Below are positions 1 to 5,584 of a DNA stretch of 7,961 nucleotides, in pieces. The notes beneath the pieces are model-generated. The model searched no databases. It had not been told where the DNA came from and worked only from the letters and a program-made list of their open reading frames with translations. Origin of the DNA: CAVRZY01 sp963725415 (GTDB lineage: Bacteria; Acidobacteriota; Terriglobia; Bryobacterales; Bryobacteraceae); contig CAVRZY010000135.1 in NCBI GenBank assembly GCA_963725415.1, positions 1 through 7,961 on the forward strand, given 5' to 3'. A program made the translations under genes and the position numbers. Numbering within the stretch: position 1 is the stretch's first letter; each line of letters begins with the position of its first letter.

Positions 1-3000
1 GTCCGGGCTGGGCCGCGCGCGTCTCCAGATTCTGCACATAATCCGCGGGGACCGCCTCCAACGGGCACCGGCGCGCATTCTGCGTGGACACCAGGAGGTC
101 GTTAATCAGGCCCACGACCGTTTCGGCAACAGATTGGGCAACCCCCGCCTCGACCGCGGCGCGATCCGCGTCTGCGGCAATCTCCTGGCAGACGTCTTCA
201 ATCTCTCCAGCCGCCGCCACGATCCTGGTCTGCCTGGGATGCTGGCTCATCACCGTCATGTCCGAGATGAGGTCCGCTCTTATGAAAAGGACCAGGCAGC
301 TTCCCGAGGCGCCCCGGATCTGGGCGGCGGCTTCGGAAGCGGTGGTCGCGTAACCCCTCACTACGCTCATGTCCAAAGCGTGCAACTGCTCGATGGCTGC
401 GTTGTTGGCCTCCACAGTCTGCACGCAGGCCCTGACATCCGAATCCAGGGCCCGGGCCTGCGTCACCCGAGTGGACATCTCGGTGGAGACTTCCAGCGCC
501 GCGCGCTCCGCCTGCCGGGCCGCGGCCGCACTGGCATGCGCCTCTTGGTCGCGCGGGCCCTGGCAGGCTCGCTGGGAGCGGTTGCGGGCAGTCTCGTACA
601 AGCCCGAGATGTTGGCGCCGCGTTGTTCCAGCGCGCCCTCGGCGGCCATCAGGTTGCTGATCTTCGTCCGGCAGTCTGTGCACTGCGTTGCGCTGTCGCG
701 CAGGTTGGGGAAGTTCGCCAGCTTGTCCTGCGCCTCCTGGAGCTTCCCGGCGGAGTCGATGATTCTCTGAAATGCATCGGCGTGCTGGCTCTTCAGAGCA
801 TTAGCCTGGTTCACGAAGGCCTCGACCTGCCCGAGGAACTGCTCCACGCGCTCGGTTCCGAGTTGCTTGAGGAGCCTCCAGTTGCCGAGCGACTGCTGCA
901 ACTCGTCCGCATGACGCTTGTACCAGGCCATTTCGTCTACGGCAAGTTCAGAGGCGCCCATGGTTTCGACCGAGGCAGCCGCCCGAAAGGCGGCTTCGCC
1001 GCCGGCGAGCGCCAGGTCCTTCTTCCCGAAGGGACGCCCCTCTCGCAAAGCCTCCATTTCACGCCGCCATCTGACGCTCTGGCCCAGCGCCCGCGCTTGC
1101 TCCTCAGTGAGATAGGCCAAGGCCAGGGCAAACGCCAACTTTGCCGCGCTCATCGCATAGGGGCCAACTCGCTGGAGCAGGGAACCACCTGCCCCGGAGC
1201 CCTCGGGCCCCACAGAAGACTGGCCCCGGATCGACAGCCAGGTCCGGTTGGGGTTGTCAACGGCACGCGCCGCTCCCACGGGGCGCGTGGCGCCGGCGGG
1301 GCCTGCGGCTCGCGCCGCAGCTTGGGCTCCTGGTGCAGCGGCTCCCGGCGCCGCTCCCGTGGCCGCTGGCGCGGGCGCACCGGCCCCCGCCCGGGGGGCC
1401 CCTATGGACTCCTCCGCCTCGGCGAGTAGCCGCTGGAGTGGCGAGCGTTTCGCCTCCAGGGCCTGCAAGTACCGCGCCCCAGCCTGATCGGACTGGAACA
1501 TCAGGTGCTCCCCGCGGGCGGACTGGTACTGGGAGCGGGCAACGTATTGGACCAGGTCCGACGCCCGCGCTGTGTCCGGCGACTGCGCCGCGGCATCCAG
1601 GAGCCTGGTATTCACCGTGTACTCAATGGCCGCGCGCGACGAGCCGGTTGTGCCAAAAACCCGGGAGTGGATGCTGGACAGCTTCGCTTCCCGGCTGACC
1701 AAATTCCCGAATGTCTGGCTGTCCACACCCAGGTCCCGGTAGGTGATGGGCTGGAGCCCGGTCGGATCCACGTTGCGCGTGGGCGCATTACGGGCATAGA
1801 CGTAGCAGTTCAGGTCCGCCGGCCCGGTTCGCGACCCCCACTCCGGGTCCGGCGTCAGGAAGCGTCCCAGGGCCGGATCGTAGTAGCGCGCCCTCAGGTA
1901 ATAGAGGCCCAGCTCCGGCTCGTACTCGCGAGCGGTGAACAGGAAGGGATTCCGGAGGGGGTTCTTGTGGTCGCGCAGATCGCCGAAGGCGTCCGCGTCG
2001 TAGCTGGCCGCCAGGCTGCCGGCCCCGTCGGTCAGCGCGGCAATGGTCCCCAGCGCCTGGGCGTGGAAAAAGTACTCCCGCCCCTCACGCGTCATCATCA
2101 GCGGAAAGTCGATCCCCGGACCGTGCAGATAGGTTGCTCTCGAACGCAGGTCGTCTCCGAGCTCCGCCAGCAGGCTGGTTCCGTCGGATACAAACCAGGT
2201 CCTGCCGGAGGAGTCCTTGCGCCAGATGCGCTCGCCGGTGGGGGCGTAGCCGAAGCTTACTTCCACGCCGTCCGGCTTGGTCACCGCGACCAGCCTGTTC
2301 TCGGCGTCGTACTGATAGCGCGTGAGGCCGCTGGGGCCGCGCCGCTCGACCAGGTTTCCGTTGGCGTCGTAAGCGAAGGTCTCCTCGCCGGCGCGCAGCA
2401 GGCGATCGGCCGCGTCGTACTGATGCTGGGTGGAGGCGCCCTGGCCCTGGCGCACGGACCGGTTGCCGCCCGGCAGATAGCTGTAGCCGAGTGTTCCGCC
2501 GGGGCCCTGCTCTTCAGCCAGGCTGCCGCCGGCGTCGTGGCGATACTGCCTCACCCGGCCCTGGGCATCGACTGCCCTGGTGAGGTTGCCGGCGGCATCG
2601 TAGGCGTAGCTCCAGCTTGCCAGAACCTTGCCGGCGCGGTCGCTCCAGGTAACGCTCGAGAGCAGATCGCGGGCATCGTATTGCCAGGTTCCCCTGACGC
2701 CGTTGGGGTAACTCAACGAGATGATGCGGTCCCTGGCGTCGGACGCAAAGGTGATGGCGCCCCCCGAGGGGAGCCGCATGGCGCTGAGGCGGCCGGCCGC
2801 ATCATACTGGTATTCGACGGCGCGGCCTTCGGAATCGATGAACCGCGCCAGCCGCCCTGCCGGATCGTACTCGTACTGGAGCGATCTGCGGATGGCCGGA
2901 TATTCGACCTTGCTCAGCCGGCCCGCCGCGTCGTAGCCGTAGCGCACCGGGAAGGAACCGTCGGTCACTTCGAGAAGGTGCCCCGCCGCGTCGTACTTGT

Positions 3001-5584
3001 ACGACACGGTCTTGCCGTCGGCCAGGCGTTTAGCGGAGAGACGCCCCGCGGCGTCATAGGCGAAGGTTGTGATCTGGTTCTTCGCGTCCGTGGCACTCAC
3101 CAGGCGCCCCGCGCGATCATAGAGGTAAGTCGCCTTGCCGCCCAGCGGATTCACCCTGCCGGCGAGGTTTCCCATCGCGTCGTAAGCCAGGCGAGTCGCG
3201 GCGCCACTGGGGTGGCGAATCTCGCTGAGCCGGCCCGCTGGATCATACTTGTAGGCGGCCAAATCACCGGAAGGTTCCGTCACCTGCGCTACCTCGTGGG
3301 CCGCGGTGTACCCCGTGCGGGTCGCCTGCCCGAGCGGATCGGTCGCCTCCAGCAGCCTTCCGGCCAGGTCGTAGCGGTAGCGGATGCTCGCGCCCGCAGG
3401 GCCGGTTTCACTCAGGAGCCGTCCCGCCGGGTCGTACCGCATCGCAGAGGAACGCCCCAGGTTATCCTGCCATCCAAGCAGGTTCCCCAGCGCGTCGTGC
3501 TGGTAGGAGGTCTCCAGCCCGGAGGCGGTTCGCACGCGCAGCAGGCGCTGGAGTGCGTCGTACTCATAGCGGTTCTGGGCGCCGGTGGTTTCGGAGTCGG
3601 TGAGGAGATTGCCGGCGGCATCATAGGCGTAGGTCCTGGCGGTTCCGTCCGGCAACTGAAGGCTGGTGAGCCGCCCCTGGCCGTCGTGTTGGAAACGAAT
3701 CGAGCCGCCCGCCGCGTCGGTCAGCCCCGTGCGGCGGCCCTGGGCGTCGTAGTGATGCTGGACAGAGGCCCCGGTGGGATCCATCACCCGGGCCAGTTCA
3801 CCCGAGGGTGAATACTCGTAGCGCCAACTGGCGCCGGCGGGATCCGCTTCGCTGGTTACGTTCCCCAGCGCGTCGAAGGCGAAGGAAGTCGCGCCTCCCA
3901 GCGGGTTGATCGCGCGCACCTGGTTGCCGGCAGCATCGTACTGGAAGCGGTGGGAGTTGCCCGCCGGATCCGTGATGGCGGCCAACCGGCCCGCGGCGTC
4001 GTACTGATAGCGCGTGGTCCGCCCGGCGAAGTCGGTTTGTGCGGCCAGTCGGCCGCGCGCGTCGTACTGATAGCGCATCGCCCCTCCGTCTGGATCCGTC
4101 TCGCTGAGGAGCCTTCCGACGGCATTGTAGCCGAACTGTGTGAGGCCCCCGGCGGGATCTGTGGTGCTTAGGAGGCGGTTCTGCGCATCATAGCTCCACT
4201 GATCCACGCCGCCCAGCGCATTGGTCCGGCGCAGCAGGTTGCCCCGTGGGTCATACTCGTATCGCGTCGTCTTTCCCAGCGCGTCGGTCTCCGAGATCAG
4301 GCGCCCGCCGGGATCGTAGGAAAAGGTGCGCGCGGGCATCCGCGGTCCGCTGGCGGAGCGCACCAGCCCGTCCGGATAATAGGTGAGGGACAAGACCGTT
4401 TCGGCGCCCTCGCGGATGGCGGTGAGATTGAAGTTGTCGGCGTAGTCGAGCGTCCGGCGGGAGCCATCCGGCCGCGTCACCCCCTTGAGCATGCGTGTCT
4501 GGCCCAGGTACTCGAAGCGGGTCGTCTCCCCGCGGCCGCCTTGAGAAGCCACCGTCCTTCCCAGAGCGTCGTAGCTGCTGCGAGCAGAGATGCCGGTGGG
4601 GCCGGTGATGGCGACCGGCAGGCCAGACTCGTCGTACTCCACGACAGTTCGATGGCCGAGCGGGTCGGTGATCTCTTCGCGGCGTCCATCCTGGAGGCGC
4701 TGGATCGAAGTCACGCCCCCCGCCGCATCGATGTGGCGGTACGAACCTGTCGAATCGTCGTATTCGTGCCGCTCCTGGCTCCCGTCACCCCAGCGGCGGC
4801 TCGTGACGCGGCCTTTCGAATCGTAGGAGAACTCCACCGCGCCCGAGACCGGATCTTCCAGGCGGACCAGGGCGCCGTTCGCATCGTAACCGTAGCGGAG
4901 TGCCGGCCCGCCGTTGACTGTCACTGCCGCCAGGGCGTCGCCCGCATAGGTGTACTGCACCTTGGCCCCGGAGGAGGCCTCGATCGTTTCCATCCGCCCG
5001 TCTTTGCGGACGGTAAGACGCAGCCACGTCCCTTTCGGGCCCTCAATTCGCGCCAGCCGGTTGGAGGGACTGTGGCGAACCGTGATGATGTTGCCGTTTC
5101 CCAGGTCGCGCCGGACCAGGCGGCCCAGCGGGTCGAACGTGTCCAGGGTGCCGTCCCGCCGGGTGCGGAAGGCGTAGCCTTTCTGCTCGAAAACCACCCG
5201 GTCCCCCGACGGGCTTCTGAAGATGTCGCCTTCCTGCTGGAAGTACGTGGTGACGCCGGCTTCCTCCACCATGACCAAGGAGTCCACGCGGGCCAGGCTG
5301 CTTTCCCAGTTCAGTCGCCACCGCCCGCCCAGCCGCCCCAGCTTGCTGGGCTTGGCTGCGAGTGTCCGTTCGACCTCCAGAGCGACGGCGCCGGCCGGCA
5401 ATACCAGATCGGTGTGGGACAGAAGCAGTCTGCCCGAGCGGACTCCTTGGTCATGGTGGAGGAGGAAGCCGGCGTCACCACGTCCTTCCAGCAGGAAGGC
5501 AAAGTATAGGAAAGCCCGTCGCGGGACCGGGTGGTTTGGCAGGAGCGTGGAGACCCACAGCCTGTGCGATAAAGGCAACATCAT
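1..5584 (-). CDS. RHS/YD-repeat protein with long C-terminal extension (3' end outside window, true start unknown)
   Basis: The frame is open for 1861 codons with no stop; I checked the complement of tta, cta and tca in register. Residues below count from the ATG at 5584. Residues 59-75 read TDLVLPAGAVALEVERT, followed by GRLGGRWRLNW, the N-terminal signature that precedes YD repeats in RHS proteins. Residues about 230-1120 hold about 40 repeats of the form YxYDAAGRL, which in known RHS proteins build a beta-helical shell enclosing a C-terminal cargo. Residues 1216-1277 hold the core-closing block RARYYDPALGRF, YVYARN and DPTGL. The remaining 584 or more residues are the variable tail. Known family members are secreted or surface polymorphic toxins or wall-associated proteins; a toxin role here is inference. 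The ATG pair at 5584 and 5581 is simply the first in frame after the stop at 5591-5593. It has no well-spaced ribosome binding site, and residues 1 to about 50 are antisense to the decayed mirror copy, so the natural N-terminus is probably missing. Confidence 0.9.
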   Translation of the reverse strand, partial: MMLPLSHRLWVSTLLPNHPVPRRAFLYFAFLLEGRGDAGFLLHHDQGVRSGRLLLSHTDLVLPAGAVALEVERTLAAKPSKLGRLGGRWRLNWESSLARVDSLVMVEEAGVTTYFQQEGDIFRSPSGDRVVFEQKGYAFRTRRDGTLDTFDPLGRLVRRDLGNGNIITVRHSPSNRLARIEGPKGTWLRLTVRKDGRMETIEASSGAKVQYTYAGDALAAVTVNGGPALRYGYDANGALVRLEDPVSGAVEFSYDSKGRVTSRRWGDGSQERHEYDDSTGSYRHIDAAGGVTSIQRLQDGRREEITDPLGHRTVVEYDESGLPVAITGPTGISARSSYDALGRTVASQGGRGETTRFEYLGQTRMLKGVTRPDGSRRTLDYADNFNLTAIREGAETVLSLTYYPDGLVRSASGPRMPARTFSYDPGGRLISETDALGKTTRYEYDPRGNLLRRTNALGGVDQWSYDAQNRLLSTTDPAGGLTQFGYNAVGRLLSETDPDGGAMRYQYDARGRLAAQTDFAGRTTRYQYDAAGRLAAITDPAGNSHRFQYDAAGNQVRAINPLGGATSFAFDALGNVTSEADPAGASWRYEYSPSGELARVMDPTGASVQHHYDAQGRRTGLTDAAGGSIRFQHDGQGRLTSLQLPDGTARTYAYDAAGNLLTDSETTGAQNRYEYDALQRLLRVRTASGLETSYQHDALGNLLGWQDNLGRSSAMRYDPAGRLLSETGPAGASIRYRYDLAGRLLEATDPLGQATRTGYTAAHEVAQVTEPSGDLAAYKYDPAGRLSEIRHPSGAATRLAYDAMGNLAGRVNPLGGKATYLYDRAGRLVSATDAKNQITTFAYDAAGRLSAKRLADGKTVSYKYDAAGHLLEVTDGSFPVRYGYDAAGRLSKVEYPAIRRSLQYEYDPAGRLARFIDSEGRAVEYQYDAAGRLSAMRLPSGGAITFASDARDRIISLSYPNGVRGTWQYDARDLLSSVTWSDRAGKVLASWSYAYDAAGNLTRAVDAQGRVRQYRHDAGGSLAEEQGPGGTLGYSYLPGGNRSVRQGQGASTQHQYDAADRLLRAGEETFAYDANGNLVERRGPSGLTRYQYDAENRLVAVTKPDGVEVSFGYAPTGERIWRKDSSGRTWFVSDGTSLLAELGDDLRSRATYLHGPGIDFPLMMTREGREYFFHAQALGTIAALTDGAGSLAASYDADAFGDLRDHKNPLRNPFLFTAREYEPELGLYYLRARYYDPALGRFLTPDPEWGSRTGPADLNCYVYARNAPTRNVDPTGLQPITYRDLGVDSQTFGNLVSREAKLSSIHSRVFGTTGSSRAAIEYTVNTRLLDAAAQSPDTARASDLVQYVARSQYQSARGEHLMFQSDQAGARYLQALEAKRSPLQRLLAEAEESIGAPRAGAGAPAPAATGAAPGAAAPGAQAAARAAGPAGATRPVGAARAVDNPNRTWLSIRGQSSVGPEGSGAGGSLLQRVGPYAMSAAKLAFALALAYLTEEQARALGQSVRWRREMEALREGRPFGKKDLALAGGEAAFRAAASVETMGASELAVDEMAWYKRHADELQQSLGNWRLLKQLGTERVEQFLGQVEAFVNQANALKSQHADAFQRIIDSAGKLQEAQDKLANFPNLRDSATQCTDCRTKISNLMAAEGALEQRGANISGLYETARNRSQRACQGPRDQEAHASAAAARQAERAALEVSTEMSTRVTQARALDSDVRACVQTVEANNAAIEQLHALDMSVVRGYATTASEAAAQIRGASGSCLVLFIRADLISDMTVMSQHPRQTRIVAAAGEIEDVCQEIAADADRAAVEAGVAQSVAETVVGLINDLLVSTQNARRCPLEAVPADYVQNLETRAAQPG
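2..1108 (-). other. Long helical, cysteine-containing C-terminal tail (unrecognised, unfinished)
   Basis: Residues about 1493-1861 are rich in Ala, Glu, Gln, Lys and Arg with few Gly or Pro. This suggests long helices or coiled coil (for example VEQFLGQVEAFVNQANALK, IIDSAGKLQEAQDKLANF, AAAARQAERAALEVSTEM). Seven cysteines occur in the last 230 residues: a close pair in QCTDCRTK, then single ones in RACQG, RACVQ, GSCLV, DVCQE and RRCPL. They could form disulfides if the tail is exported, or bind a metal. I recognise no family. The chain is still open at the left edge, so its total length is unknown. Confidence 0.6.
1109..1159 (-). other. Possible transmembrane helix in the C-terminal tail
   Basis: Residues about 1476-1492 read YAMSAAKLAFALALAYL, a hydrophobic stretch of 17 residues with one lysine inside, flanked by the charged segments TEEQAR and RWRREME. 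It is short for a membrane span and could instead be an amphipathic or buried helix. If it spans a membrane it would separate the linker and first domain from the helical cysteine-containing tail. Confidence 0.35.
1256..1400 (-). other. Ala/Pro/Gly-rich low-complexity linker in the C-terminal tail
   Basis: Residues about 1396-1443 are almost entirely Ala, Pro, Gly and Thr, with segments such as GAGAPAPAATGAAPG and AARAAGPAGATRPVG. It is a flexible linker between the first C-terminal domain and the helical tail. The DNA here is extremely GC-rich, so unrelated frames also stay open across it and produce false reading frames on both strands. Confidence 0.75.
1508..1735 (-). other. First C-terminal domain; weakly SleB/cell-wall-hydrolase-like
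   Basis: Directly after the RHS core, residues about 1284-1359 contain FGNLVSREAKLSS, then SSRAAIEYTVNTRLLDAA, then SDLVQYVARSQYQSARGE. The order of a glutamate-bearing helix (E at residue 1299), a segment like RAAIEYTVNTRL and a later QYQS resembles SleB-type cell-wall hydrolases, which show a Glu followed by AVAxVVLNR and then a QFS motif. The spacing and hydrophobic pattern fit, but the resemblance is short and I recognised it by eye. If real, this would be a peptidoglycan-cleaving cargo. It could equally be an unrelated small helical domain. The position right after the RHS core is where cargo toxins normally sit. Confidence 0.3.
1754..1939 (-). other. RHS core-closing block (RYYDPxxGRF ... 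DPTGL)
   Basis: Residues about 1216-1277 of the minus-strand protein read FTAREYEPELGL, then RARYYDPALGRFLTPDPEW, then NCYVYARNAP and VDPTGL. This is the most conserved block of RHS proteins and marks the border between the shell and the variable C-terminal cargo. In many RHS toxins it belongs to an aspartic autoprotease that releases the cargo, with a DPxGLxGG-like sequence around the cleavage site. Here DPTGL is followed by QPITYRD and the double glycine is absent, so processing at this site cannot be assumed. Confidence 0.9.
2230..4900 (-). repeat. Tandem YD (RHS) repeat region, about 40 units
   Basis: The minus-strand protein shows a repeat of roughly 20-22 residues with the consensus YxYDAAGRLxxxxDPxG. 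Typical units are YQYDARGRLAAQTD, YQYDAAGRLAAITDPAG, YEYDALQRLLRV, YKYDAAGHLLEVTDG and YEYDPAGRLARFID. On the plus strand the repeat shows as recurring gcgtcgta and tgatcgta words about every 60-65 bases. Known structures of RHS and TcC proteins show these repeats coiling as a beta-sheet ribbon that forms a hollow shell. Several units are irregular (FASDARDR, TGYTAAHE, YSYLPGGN), as is normal for old repeats. The DNA units are similar in motif but not identical, so I see no sign of very recent tandem expansion. Confidence 0.92.
5228..5285 (-). repeat. Inverted-repeat arm 1 (inner, intact-gene side)
   Basis: This 58-base arm is the reverse complement of 5440-5500 apart from one substitution and a 3-base indel. 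It encodes DSLVMVEEAGVTTYFQQEG in the intact minus-strand gene. The 3-base difference adds one Glu codon in the other arm and keeps the frame locally. Weaker inverted similarity continues inward for about 15-25 bases. Confidence 0.9.
5301..5412. other. Unique spacer between the two inverted arms
   Basis: These roughly 110 bases have no convincing mirror partner. On the minus strand they encode genuine RHS sequence (from TDLVLPAG to GGRWRLNW), so they belong to the intact gene and are not a promoter region between two divergent genes. No promoter, ribosome binding site or terminator is evident. A short spacer between multi-kilobase inverted arms would let the strand fold into a large imperfect hairpin. 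Confidence 0.6.

Larger units (their letters stand above)
4897..5420 (-). other. RHS N-terminal segment preceding the YD repeats
   Basis: This part of the minus-strand protein (residues about 55-229) starts with LLLSHTDLVLPAG and EVERTLA, then LGRLGGRWRLNWE. These match the usual RHS entry sequence, in which a TDxxLP strand is followed by an R-T/Y turn and a GxGW-type motif. Next comes a non-repetitive beta-rich stretch (VTTYFQQEGD, SPSGDRVVF, GTLDTFDPLGRLVRRD, NGNIITVRH) leading into the first clear YD repeat at YGYDANG. The family match supports this as genuine coding sequence up to at least position 5420. Upstream of it the frame reads into the inverted copy and family resemblance stops. 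The assignment to a DUF6531-like domain is from memory of the family pattern and was not tested by a profile search. Confidence 0.75.

Noticed and set aside
198..683. A 161-codon minus-strand frame ending inside the window, which might look like the true C-terminus.
   Set aside because: It is in a different register from the RHS frame. The RHS register stays open through the same stretch and keeps helical coding character to the edge.
134..1429. A 431-codon plus-strand open frame.
   Set aside because: It is antisense to the C-terminal tail of the RHS protein, in GC-rich DNA. Its composition is Arg/Gly/Leu-rich with no recognisable domain.
1505..3811. A 768-codon open frame on the plus strand, the longest complete frame in the window.
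   Set aside because: It lies antisense and codon-aligned to the YD repeats. Its protein has no family signature and consists of repeated GVVxVA-like echoes of antisense YD codons. It is a shadow of a GC-rich repeat gene.
2230..4900. Regularly spaced repeated words suggesting a CRISPR array or a satellite.
   Set aside because: The spacing of about 60-65 bases matches the 20-22 residue YD protein repeat, and the units vary in sequence as codons do.
5286..5439. A divergent promoter region between two head-to-head genes.
   Set aside because: The spacer encodes conserved RHS residues on the minus strand and shows no promoter-like AT-rich segment or ribosome binding site.
4541..5509. A 322-codon plus-strand open frame ending in DSLVMVEEEAGVTTSFQQEGKV.
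   Set aside because: Most of it is antisense to the intact RHS gene. Only the last 30 or so codons fall in the mirror copy, where they echo the RHS sequence before a stop. It is not a gene.
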